From: Bdellovibrionales bacterium
Lineage (GTDB): Bacteria > Bdellovibrionota > Bdellovibrionia > Bdellovibrionales > UBA1609
NCBI GenBank assembly: GCA_027459485.1
Contig: DAIDIG010000005.1
Coordinates: forward strand, 62,001-126,000
Direction of reading: 5' to 3'
DNA length: 64,000 nt
The notes beneath the pieces are model-generated. The model made no database searches, had not been told where the DNA came from, and was given only the letters and a program-made list of their open reading frames with translations. The first letter of the stretch is position 1, and each line of letters starts with the position of its first letter. Below are positions 27,978 through 35,288 of this stretch, one piece after another. A program made the translations under genes and the position numbers.

Positions 27978-28600
27978 AGTTGGTGTTCCGAACGCTCCGC
28001 GGGAGTTGCATCAGTTAAATCGTCGTCTTCATCGTCGTCGTGCGCGCCGTAACCGAATTTTTTGATTTTGGATTTGATACGCGCCGATTTGATCGGGCTC
28101 AAGCGGTCGATGAAAAGTTTGCCGTCCAAATGATCGATCTCGTGTTGAATGCAAATGGCGAGAAGGCCGTCGGTCGTGAACGCGATTTTTTTGCCGTCGA
28201 CGTCGAGAGCTTCGACGTCGATGAGGCGCGCGCGCTCGACGATTTCAAAATACGTTGGTACGCTGAGGCAGCCTTCGTTGTACGTGATCTTGCCTTCTTT
28301 TCGTTTCACAACCGGGTTAAACAATATCAGCGGTTGGGTGACGCTTTTTTCGAGTTCCGACACGCCGAGCTCGCCGCGCACTTCTTTTTCGTCTTCGTTT
28401 TCAGGCCTTCGGGTGTCGACCACAATCAGGCGGATCTGCCGGTTGATTTGCGCCGCCGCGAGGCCAATCCCGCGAAAATCGTACATCGTCTCGAGCATAT
28501 CTTGGGCGAGCTGCGCGTATTCGGGGGTGATCTTATCGACCGCCTTGCACTTCTTGCGCAGATTAGGGTCCGGGAATTTCAAAACCTCAAGCTTCGCCAT
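27974..28600 (-). CDS. def: Peptide deformylase
   Basis: 208 residues. Metalloenzyme that removes N-formyl from nascent proteins. All three motifs are present: GIGLAAAQI, EGCLSVP and QHEIDHLDGKLF. Two departures from a typical deformylase: an acidic insert (RRPENEDEKEVRGELG) between motifs 1 and 2, and a C-terminal tail rich in Asp and Lys (HDDDEDDDLTD). It is the first gene of def-fmt-rpe-hutH-hutU-mipA-hutI. Confidence 0.96.
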   Translation of the reverse strand: MAKLEVLKFPDPNLRKKCKAVDKITPEYAQLAQDMLETMYDFRGIGLAAAQINRQIRLIVVDTRRPENEDEKEVRGELGVSELEKSVTQPLILFNPVVKRKEGKITYNEGCLSVPTYFEIVERARLIDVEALDVDGKKIAFTTDGLLAICIQHEIDHLDGKLFIDRLSPIKSARIKSKIKKFGYGAHDDDEDDDLTDATPAERSEHQL

Positions 28601-28624
28601 GAAAACAGTCTACCAAATCGGCAC

Positions 28625-28667
28625 AAGGCGGTCAAAACGTGCGCAAAGGAAGGCAAGTACGACGTAG
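28625..28667 (+). repeat. Degenerate fragment of the palindromic element
   Basis: Bases 28626-28640 match the left arm of the full copy at 30283-30297 at 14 of 15 positions, and 28659-28667 equals 30375-30383 of its right core. The middle is missing or diverged. It lies between divergent def and the first of two unknown lipoprotein genes. Confidence 0.45.
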
Positions 28668-28751
28668 TCGTCCGACTAGAATTGGCACGCATATTGATTG
28701 TGCAATCGGGTTATGTTGTAAAATCGAGTTTGAGCTGATTTGGGAGTAATG

Positions 28752-29786
28752 ATGAAGAGGTTTTTTTTCGAAAATTGTCGCTGGCCACGAAAAATCTGCC
28801 TGGTCCTTATGACAATTGCGATCGGGTGCGCTTCTTATGGGGTTACGACAAAAAGGGACGCATTTTTGCCAAACAAAAGGGTGACTGGAGTTGTTTATAT
28901 TCCAGAAATTAACCGCAGTGTTCACTATACGAAAGATTTTACGACTAAACAGTATATTATCGACTATCGTGATTTAGCAGACGTGAAACTTCAAATGCGC
29001 CCAATTGAAGTTAGTAAGTGTTCCGCTTGGTACAATCGCGCCAAACCTTTGAATCGACTGGATGGAATGTGGGATTTTTTTCAGCGATCGAAAGTTCGAT
29101 TTCATTTAAAGGTATTTCGAATGAATCCAACTGCCATTTCAAATGCATTCGGACCGGGCTGGAAAAACGCAGGCTATCTGGGCGGCAATATAAAGATTGG
29201 CTTCGTCTGGAAACGAAATTCCATAACCCAATCGTGGGGCCCGAGACTCGTATCTAAGGTCGAAGAGTATGTTCAAAATTTATTCGTAGCGCCGCCTACC
29301 CTTTCAACTATAGCAGACAATGGAGAAGCTGACTTTATGGTGCAAAACTCACCATTTGTATGCGACATTCTTGATAACAAAGTCGCATTGACTCTTACAT
29401 TCCAGGGTTACCAGCAGGTCTATTTTGGCTTGATTCCAAACGTTGACCCACAACAGATCGTCGCTGTTAGTCGACTCGTGGTCCATGAATATGATCGTTT
29501 GAAAGCTATTGACGGAAATTTCATTTCAGATGACTTCTGGACGCAACAAGTGCAAAGCGGAGGATTGCTTGGAATTGCTTTGCATCGTGTCGGCATGGCG
29601 CAAACGGTGTTTGATTCTGGAATGTACACAGATCTTAGCAACGATATATTTAAAAACGGAACCGATCAGCCAAGAGTTTTGTCGCGCCAACAGGCAAGTA
29701 AACTACTTAAGAGATCCATTCAGTTCAGTATTCACAATGAGAACTTTACTTTTACTCGCAATTTGACGTCTGCGGTGTCGAGGTGA
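28752..29786 (+). CDS. Hypothetical lipoprotein
   Basis: 344 residues, family not recognised. The N-terminus has a basic stretch, a hydrophobic run (ICLVLMTIAIGC) and a plausible lipobox Cys near 26. The rest is soluble-looking and mixed alpha/beta, with aromatic-rich strands (GYQQVYFGLIPNV) and a conserved-looking HEYDRLKAIDGNF. Start 28752 gives GGGAG a 5-base spacer; an ATG at 28749 and a TTG at 28740 are alternatives. It looks AT-richer than its neighbours and is flanked by palindromic-repeat fragments. The next lipoprotein gene starts 4 bases after its stop. Confidence 0.65.
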   Translation: MKRFFFENCRWPRKICLVLMTIAIGCASYGVTTKRDAFLPNKRVTGVVYIPEINRSVHYTKDFTTKQYIIDYRDLADVKLQMRPIEVSKCSAWYNRAKPLNRLDGMWDFFQRSKVRFHLKVFRMNPTAISNAFGPGWKNAGYLGGNIKIGFVWKRNSITQSWGPRLVSKVEEYVQNLFVAPPTLSTIADNGEADFMVQNSPFVCDILDNKVALTLTFQGYQQVYFGLIPNVDPQQIVAVSRLVVHEYDRLKAIDGNFISDDFWTQQVQSGGLLGIALHRVGMAQTVFDSGMYTDLSNDIFKNGTDQPRVLSRQQASKLLKRSIQFSIHNENFTFTRNLTSAVSR

Positions 29787-29790
29787 TCAC

Positions 29791-30171
29791 ATGAAAAAAG
29801 TATTGGTCGGGCTTTTTGCTTTTGCGCTGATGGGATGTTCTCAAGGCAGCCACCAACCCAACGCCGCAAACGGTACTCAATTCAAATACCAGGCAAACGC
29901 TTGCCCGGCCCAAAATCTTACAGAGGATCAATTTAATCGAGTAGTGATGGATACACAAGTGCCGGATCCGTTTGTGGTTGGAGCAGACCCGGACGAGGCG
30001 GCGGCCCGATTAGCGGTATCATTGTTGATGTCTGGAGTGACCGAGTCTACTCTTTTGAGCTCTATTAAAAACGGCAATTTTGCGGTAATTATGACCTGGA
30101 TAGCTGACGATCCGAGACAAGCGCTGGCAAACTTAAGTAAAATCTCACAATGCCAAATGAAATATCTTTAG
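29791..30171 (+). CDS. Small hypothetical lipoprotein
   Basis: 126 residues with a clear lipobox (FALMGC, Cys about 17). The mature part is Asn/Gln-rich at first (QGSHQPNAANGTQ), then mostly helical (DEAAARLAVSLLMSGVTES), with two Cys after the lipid anchor. No family recognised. It begins 4 bases after the larger lipoprotein gene, so the two form a pair. Confidence 0.65.
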   Translation: MKKVLVGLFAFALMGCSQGSHQPNAANGTQFKYQANACPAQNLTEDQFNRVVMDTQVPDPFVVGADPDEAAARLAVSLLMSGVTESTLLSSIKNGNFAVIMTWIADDPRQALANLSKISQCQMKYL

Positions 30172-30212
30172 CTGGGGCAGTTTAGAAAAGCTTAGATGAA
30201 CGTTATCTTAAA

Positions 30213-30234
30213 AAAGCGGTCAAAAGACCCAGCT
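30213..30234 (+). repeat. Isolated left-arm fragment of the palindromic element
   Basis: These 22 bases repeat the left arm at 30282-30304 (AAAGCGGTCAAAA then a variable triplet, CC and AGCT). They lie 69 bases upstream of the full copy in the same convergent intergenic gap, which suggests local duplication and decay. Confidence 0.5.
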
Positions 30235-30281
30235 AAACGCAAGCGTAAAACGATCAAAATGGCTCAGCCACTAAAAAGTTT

Positions 30282-30403
30282 AAAGCGGTCAAAACGTTCC
30301 AGCTACTAGGCGCTAGGAGCGAACGAGTGAGGCGTATGTACTCAATACGCCGCAATGAAGTGAGCGACGACGCAACGACGTAGATGGACGTTTTCACCGC
30401 TTT
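30282..30403. repeat. Full-length 120-bp near-palindromic element, copy 1
   Basis: Outer arms 30282-30301 and 30385-30403 are inverted repeats with few mismatches. The centre forms a tip hairpin (GGCGTAT at 30331-30337 with ATACGCC at 30345-30351). The core closely matches the element at 41560-41679, but the arms have another sequence. It sits between convergent genes and includes the last codons and stop of the minus-strand lptF/G gene (stop at 30394-30396), so it may also act as a two-way terminator. Confidence 0.8.
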
Positions 30404-31473
30404 AGTCTGACAAGGGCGGCGGTGGCGGCTCCGCCCATGAGCACATCCGGCCCCCACGCTGCCACCAGCGGCGGCAAAACACCGTGCTTCCCCATCGCGA
30501 GAGATGCGCTGTAAAAAACCCAGTAAATAAACGCGATGCCGACGCACAAACCGATATTGAGCATATTGCCGCCGGCTCGCGCGCGCTGAATGGTGAACGG
30601 GATGCCCATGAGCGAAAGCACAAGCCCCGCGAAAGCAAACGACATCTTCGCATAAAGGTCGACTTCGTAGCCGAGGGTGTCCATCCCCGCATCTTTGTTT
30701 TTATGTATAAAGCTTTGCAGTTGCGAACTCGAAAGGGTTTGGCTGTCGGGAGGGTTGGCGCTGAAATCGGCCAAATCTTCGCCGACCGTCAGAGTTTTAT
30801 TTTTGAAAGTTTTGGTGAGCGGAAAGCTCGACTCTTTCGCGAAAAGCGTGACCGACCCGTCGTGTAGATGCCAGGTCATTTTATCCATTTTCACCGATTT
30901 CGCTTTGATTAACTGAACGAGATCCCACGCGCTGTTGAAATAGTAAAGCGTGATACCTTGAGCGGATCGGTTGGCCGCGTTCAAGTATGAAATATTAAAA
31001 ATTGTATTCTCAGAGCGGTACCAAATTTTATTTTTTTCAACAGTTGAATAAAGCCCCGGCGTTTTTTCGAGGTCCACGTAGTATACGTAACTCATTTTTT
31101 GCGCGACATACGGCACGATATGGTCGCCAACCCAATACGTGAGCATGCACATCACTGTGAGGCACGACAGCACCGGTAAACTGATGCGCGCCAAACTGTA
31201 ACCAAGGCTATAAAGCGCCGTGAGCTCGTTATTGCGGCTGAGCGAAGACATTGTGAACATTGTGCCGACCATGCCCCCGACCGGCAGCAGTTGATACACA
31301 ATAATCGGCAAATAGTATTTGTAATACTGGATCATCACATCGGTCGACGCGTGAAACCGCATGGAGGTCGACGTGTAATCGATACCGAAATAAATAACCG
31401 TGAAGACGATGACACCCGCCACAAAATACGAGAAAAAATTTTTTGCCAAGTAGCGGTCGACGATAGTGAACAT
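30394..31473 (-). CDS. LPS export permease, LptF/LptG (YjgP/YjgQ) family
   Basis: 359 residues. Six hydrophobic helices in two groups of three flank a periplasmic beta-jellyroll domain of about 160 residues. Motifs: IVDRYLAKNFFSYFVAGVIVF at the N-terminus, LLPVGGMVGTMFTMSSLSRNNELTAL (coupling helix region to LptB), and C-terminal AFAGLVLSLMGIPFTIQRARAGG. It forms the inner-membrane part of the LPS transport bridge. LptF and LptG usually come as a pair; only one is here and its partner must lie elsewhere. LptG is the more likely assignment. Divergent from a response regulator. Confidence 0.88.
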   Translation of the reverse strand: MFTIVDRYLAKNFFSYFVAGVIVFTVIYFGIDYTSTSMRFHASTDVMIQYYKYYLPIIVYQLLPVGGMVGTMFTMSSLSRNNELTALYSLGYSLARISLPVLSCLTVMCMLTYWVGDHIVPYVAQKMSYVYYVDLEKTPGLYSTVEKNKIWYRSENTIFNISYLNAANRSAQGITLYYFNSAWDLVQLIKAKSVKMDKMTWHLHDGSVTLFAKESSFPLTKTFKNKTLTVGEDLADFSANPPDSQTLSSSQLQSFIHKNKDAGMDTLGYEVDLYAKMSFAFAGLVLSLMGIPFTIQRARAGGNMLNIGLCVGIAFIYWVFYSASLAMGKHGVLPPLVAAWGPDVLMGGAATAALVRLKR

Positions 31474-31519
31474 AGCCCCTCAACTTGACTCTACACCCGA
31501 TTCGATGTTGACTCGAACT

Positions 31520-32473
31520 ATGGCTTTGCGCGTCTTACTTGCCGATGAAAGTGTCACCATCAAGAAGGTTTTTCAGGTGGCGCTCCAAGACTTCCATCCT
31601 GAAGTGACAGCCGTCACGATCGGGAGCGACGTCGTCACCGTCGCCGAACGCGTGAAGCCCGACATCATCTTCGTCGATGTGCTTTTGCAGAAGAAAAACG
31701 GCTACGATGTCTGCCGCGAAATCAAAAGTGCGGCAGCACTCGCGGCGACCCCGGTCGTTCTCATTTGGAGCGGTTTTATGGAACTCGACAAACAGAAGTT
31801 TCAAGCCTCCGGCGCCAATGATCACCTTGAAAAGCCGTTCGATGCGCAGAGACTCCGTGACGTTGTCACAAAACTCGTCGCGAAGGCGAAAAGCCAACCC
31901 GTTGCGCCGTTTTTGACGATGCCGAAGCTGCCTGAATTTGATGAAAGTCGCCCCGCCGAACAACCGGCAAGCAACAACTGGTCGATGGAAAGCTTTGAGC
32001 CGCCGCCATTGGTTTTGAACGACGCGCCCGACGAATTCGCGTCGGTCAGTCTATCGGGCCGAAGTTCGATCCGCCCGCCGATTCACCCGGCAACCCAAGC
32101 TCCCGCGCAAGTGGATGAAAGCGAAGATGACGGGATGTGGGTGCAAAAAACTCTCACAAAACCGAAAGCCGCCGCAGAACCGGCGCCTGTGGACGATGGC
32201 AGTTTTGTCGAACTCAATCTCGATGAAACTGATGATGCACCCTCGGCTTCAATTTCAACGAGAACGTCGTCGGCCAGCAGTGCACCTGTAGCGCCTGCGG
32301 TCGCGGCACCCGGCGGGCTTACCGAAAAGCAGCTCATCGAAATTATTCGCGGGCAAGCTGCTGAGGTCATCGAGAAAGTGGTTTGGCAGGTGCTGCCCGA
32401 AGTGGCCACTCGAATTGTCGAACGAGAACTCGCCAGACTGCTCGAAGAGCGGGGTTTCGACCGCGAAACATGA
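31520..32473 (+). CDS. Single-receiver response regulator with disordered linker and C-terminal helix
   Basis: 317 residues from the ATG at 31520 (31505 is possible). An N-terminal receiver domain has acidic residues in LLADESVTIKK, the phospho-acceptor in IIFVDVLLQKKNGYDVC, and LEKPFDAQRL with the conserved Lys. A long Pro/Ala/Ser/Asp-rich linker follows, then a terminal amphipathic region (LTEKQLIEIIRGQAAEVIEKVVW, IVERELARLLEERG). No DNA-binding or enzyme output is seen. The layout resembles polarity or motility regulators such as myxobacterial RomR, but homology is not claimed. The stop overlaps nadC by 4 bases. Confidence 0.85.
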   Translation: MALRVLLADESVTIKKVFQVALQDFHPEVTAVTIGSDVVTVAERVKPDIIFVDVLLQKKNGYDVCREIKSAAALAATPVVLIWSGFMELDKQKFQASGANDHLEKPFDAQRLRDVVTKLVAKAKSQPVAPFLTMPKLPEFDESRPAEQPASNNWSMESFEPPPLVLNDAPDEFASVSLSGRSSIRPPIHPATQAPAQVDESEDDGMWVQKTLTKPKAAAEPAPVDDGSFVELNLDETDDAPSASISTRTSSASSAPVAPAVAAPGGLTEKQLIEIIRGQAAEVIEKVVWQVLPEVATRIVERELARLLEERGFDRET

Positions 32474-33306
32474 GCTCCCTATCAAAGTTTGTCGAAACCG
32501 CATTAAATGAAGACATCCCGAGCGGCGATATCACGACCGATAGCTTGCATTTAAATGAACTTGGCGGCCTCGCGCGCGTCATCGCCAAAGAGGATTTGGT
32601 ATTATCCGGCCGAGCGGCTTTCGATGAAACGTTTCGTACTGTCAGCCCGGCCGTCAAAGTCGAGTGGCAATTCCCCGACGGAGCGTTCATTTTAAACGGC
32701 CAGACACTGTGTCTCATTCGCGGGCCCATTCACGCGATTTTAAAGGCCGAGCGCGTGGCACTGAATTTTTTAGGGCATTTATCAGGCATCGCAACACTCA
32801 CCCGCTGCTTTGTCGAGCAAGTGAAACACACGAAAACCAAAATTCTCGACACGCGAAAAACGCTGCCGGGCTGGCGCGCGCTCGAAAAGGCGGCAGTGGT
32901 GCACGGCGGCGGCAAAAACCATCGCCTGAATTTGAGTGATGGCGTTTTGATCAAAGAAAATCATATTCGTCTGGCGGGCGGCATAAAAAAAGCAGTCGAA
33001 AAAATTCGCAAGGAAAACAACCTGCCGATCGAAGTCGAAGCGCGAACACTCGATGAAGTTCGCCTAGCGGCGGAGCTCGATGTGTGGCGCATTTTGCTCG
33101 ATAATATGTCGAACGACGAAATGCGCGATGCTTTGAAGCTCATCCATGCCGGCATAGAAACCGAAGCTTCGGGCAACATGACGGTCGAGCGCGTGCGCGG
33201 CGTTGCCGAACTCGGCGTTGATTACATCAGCGTCGGGGCCATCACTCATTCGGCACCTTGTGCCGACGTTAGCTTGTTACTCGAAACTGTCGGGCCGACG
33301 CTATGA
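32470..33306 (+). CDS. nadC: Nicotinate-nucleotide pyrophosphorylase (carboxylating)
   Basis: 278 residues. Converts quinolinate and PRPP to nicotinate mononucleotide in NAD synthesis. Motifs: ALNEDIPSGDITTDSL, ERVALNFLGHLSGIATLT, ILDTRKTLPGWRALEKAAVVHGGG, HRLNLSDGVLIKENHI and IEVEARTLDE. The ATG at 32470 overlaps the upstream TGA, and the 3' end overlaps birA by 4 bases. Confidence 0.97.
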   Translation: MSSLSKFVETALNEDIPSGDITTDSLHLNELGGLARVIAKEDLVLSGRAAFDETFRTVSPAVKVEWQFPDGAFILNGQTLCLIRGPIHAILKAERVALNFLGHLSGIATLTRCFVEQVKHTKTKILDTRKTLPGWRALEKAAVVHGGGKNHRLNLSDGVLIKENHIRLAGGIKKAVEKIRKENNLPIEVEARTLDEVRLAAELDVWRILLDNMSNDEMRDALKLIHAGIETEASGNMTVERVRGVAELGVDYISVGAITHSAPCADVSLLLETVGPTL

Positions 33307-34058
33307 CGACTCCCACAAAATTTAACGTGTACGAACTCACGCGCGAGTGGCTGGCCCAATCGCAAGTCGCATTTCTGGCGGAGGCATCCATCGCAAGCAC
33401 CAGTGATCTGGCGAAGAACGAGGCCTTTAGCCGTGCTCTCGCGAATGAAAAAATCTATTTGACTGATATACAAACAAAAGGTCGCGGTCGCGGATCAAAT
33501 ACGTGGCTCACGCCACCTTCTGGCGACGCACTACTCATGACCTGGTCAACGAGGGTCGAGCATCCCGTGCAAGCCGTCACCGGCCCGCTTTTGGGTTTGG
33601 CTGTCTATCGCGCGCTCGCTCGGACGCTTTCGCTGCCACGCCTGAGCATCAAACCACCAAACGATATTTATTATGGACACAAAAAAATTCTCGGCATTCT
33701 CGCCGAAGCGCTTCAGCAAGGCGACCAGCATCATTTGATGGTCGGACTTGGCCTCAATGTCTTTTCATATCCGAAAGAAGTCGACATTGCCGGATGCCTC
33801 AATGATTGCCTCGGCGACGATCACAGCCACACCGTCCAATTGACCGCTCAAGCTTGGCAAAAATTTCTCACGTCTCTTTTGCAAGAGCTCCGCGCCGCCG
33901 CGAGGGCCTCAACCGGCGCCACGATGAACCGAGCACACTGCGATGAATTGTTAGCGGCGCTCAAACTCCACCCGAACGGCCAGCGGTATAGTGAAGTTTT
34001 GCCCAATGGCGATTTGCGAATCACCTCTGGTCAAACGTTGTCTTGGCGCGACCTCTGA
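33303..34058 (+). CDS. birA: Biotin--[acetyl-CoA-carboxylase] ligase
   Basis: 251 residues, ligase domain only, with no N-terminal HTH, so it is a non-regulatory enzyme. Biotin and ATP sites are seen: TKGRGRGSNTWLTP (GRGR loop, here followed by Ser-Asn in place of Gly-Arg), LSIKPPNDIYYGHKKILGILAEAL (KWPND variant) and HHLMVGLGLNVF. It activates biotin and attaches it to carboxylase carrier proteins. The start overlaps the nadC stop by 4 bases (ATGA). Confidence 0.9.
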   Translation: MTTPTKFNVYELTREWLAQSQVAFLAEASIASTSDLAKNEAFSRALANEKIYLTDIQTKGRGRGSNTWLTPPSGDALLMTWSTRVEHPVQAVTGPLLGLAVYRALARTLSLPRLSIKPPNDIYYGHKKILGILAEALQQGDQHHLMVGLGLNVFSYPKEVDIAGCLNDCLGDDHSHTVQLTAQAWQKFLTSLLQELRAAARASTGATMNRAHCDELLAALKLHPNGQRYSEVLPNGDLRITSGQTLSWRDL

Positions 34059-34070
34059 GGTAAAAATCAA

Positions 34071-34658
34071 ATGCTGGAGGCCGCCCCGCTTGGGCGCGTA
34101 AATCCGATGGCACTCTTGTACACACCTGATGTCGCGATGGGCACGCCGATGCCGACGTTCCAACTCAAAACCGTTGATGGCCGCGATTTCTCGTCGTCAC
34201 AAATCAACAGCGCGCCCGCCAAAGTGATCGTGTTCATGTGCAACCACTGCCCGTACGTGAAAGCGATTGAATCGAGACTCATTGCGCTCGGGCGCGATCT
34301 CGATCTGCTCAAGGTGCCTCTGATCGGGATTTGCAGCAATGACCCGTCTGAGTACCCCGAAGACGCTCCCGCCGAATTGTTGAAACGCTGGCGCGAGCGC
34401 GAATATAGCTTTGAATATTTAATCGACGAAACCCAAGATGTGGCACAGACATTTGGCGCCGTGTGCACGCCTGATTTTTTCGTTTATGACCGGGCCAATC
34501 GCCTCGCCTACCGCGGCCGCCTCGACGATTCGTGGAAGGACGCATCCAAAGTCACCCGCCGCGAGTTGAAGCTTGCCGTCGAAAAAATTCTAAAAGGCGA
34601 ACCCGTGCCCGAGCAAAGCCCTTCGATGGGCTGTTCGATTAAATGGAAAAACGCCTAA
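34071..34658 (+). CDS. Thioredoxin-family protein with MCNHCPY active-site region
   Basis: 195 residues, soluble, peroxiredoxin/thioredoxin fold. The region FMCNHCPYVKAIESRL holds two Cys spaced CxxC (Cys-Asn-His-Cys) before Pro-Tyr, a signature I recognise from a widespread thioredoxin-family group. FGAVCTPDFFVYD gives the cis-Pro loop with a third Cys, and YRGRLDDSW follows. Likely a cytoplasmic thiol oxidoreductase; substrate unknown. The start at 34071 has GAGG 9 bases away; an in-frame ATG at 34107 is possible. It lies 12 bases after birA. Confidence 0.82.
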   Translation: MLEAAPLGRVNPMALLYTPDVAMGTPMPTFQLKTVDGRDFSSSQINSAPAKVIVFMCNHCPYVKAIESRLIALGRDLDLLKVPLIGICSNDPSEYPEDAPAELLKRWREREYSFEYLIDETQDVAQTFGAVCTPDFFVYDRANRLAYRGRLDDSWKDASKVTRRELKLAVEKILKGEPVPEQSPSMGCSIKWKNA

Positions 34659-34823
34659 GCAATTTCCGCATCAATTTGAAACAATTGAACTGAATTGTGC
34701 TCATCGCGTGTCTTAATTTGAACTAGCCGCGACGTAAGTTCGCGGCCGTTCGACGGGTCTAGGAGCCCCTTCAAAAAGAATTCATCATTACGTGGTAAAT
34801 TATTAGCGTGGGGGCGCCGAAAT

Positions 34824-35288
34824 ATGAGGGGCATGCGCATTGGTTTGACCGTTTTTTCATTAATGTTGGTTCTGTCTTTTTCGTCAGTTGCTTTGGCAAC
34901 AATGGGTGAAAGCGCCACGACCGTTCAAACCGACATGTCGCACCTTCAAGGTCACAATTTGCAGGTGACCTCGAACTCCGTTTACACGACCTATACATTT
35001 CAAGCGCGCGGCGACGTCATCAAAGAATTTGCCAACACCGACGGCGTGATTTTCGCTCTCACCTGGCGCGGCCGCGCACCGCTCAATATGAGGGGGATCT
35101 CAGGCAAGCATTACCAGGCCTATCGCGCGATGCGCGCCATGCAACCGCACCTACATGTGCGCCATCCCATCATCGTGAAAACTCCTCTCATGACGGTTTA
35201 TCGCGGCGGTCACATGCGAGATTGGATGGGCCTAGCATATATGAAATCACTTGCGCCTTCGGGAGTGTCGGAGAGGGATCTTCGATGA
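34824..35288 (+). CDS. DUF2844 family exported protein
   Basis: 154 residues with a signal peptide (IGLTVFSLMLVLSFSSVALA). The mature part matches the DUF2844 pattern: a short beta-rich domain with YTTYTFQARGDVIKEFANTDGVIFALTWRGRAPLN and a following LRGxxY-like segment. A Met-, His- and Arg-rich tail (MRAMQPHLHVRHP) precedes the C-terminus. DUF2844 has no known activity. The stop shares bases with the start of the DUF3443 gene (ATGA), and the two families recur as neighbours. The start could be 34824 or 34833. Confidence 0.78.
   Translation: MRGMRIGLTVFSLMLVLSFSSVALATMGESATTVQTDMSHLQGHNLQVTSNSVYTTYTFQARGDVIKEFANTDGVIFALTWRGRAPLNMRGISGKHYQAYRAMRAMQPHLHVRHPIIVKTPLMTVYRGGHMRDWMGLAYMKSLAPSGVSERDLR

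Noticed and set aside
28683-28698. Sigma-54-like site TGGCAC-N5-TTGAT upstream of the first lipoprotein
   Set aside because: The -24 part fits, but the essential GC of the -12 element reads GA, so it should not work.
28595-28751. Possible frameshift or missed gene between def and the lipoprotein gene
   Set aside because: Only short unrelated frames occur; the sequence is explained by a divergent promoter region with a repeat fragment.
34655-34918. Minus-strand ORF of 87 codons between the thioredoxin-family and DUF2844 genes
   Set aside because: Its first third is antisense to the DUF2844 signal peptide, it has no good RBS, and only the last 45 codons lie in intergenic DNA. The C-terminal segment looks protein-like but no start supports it.
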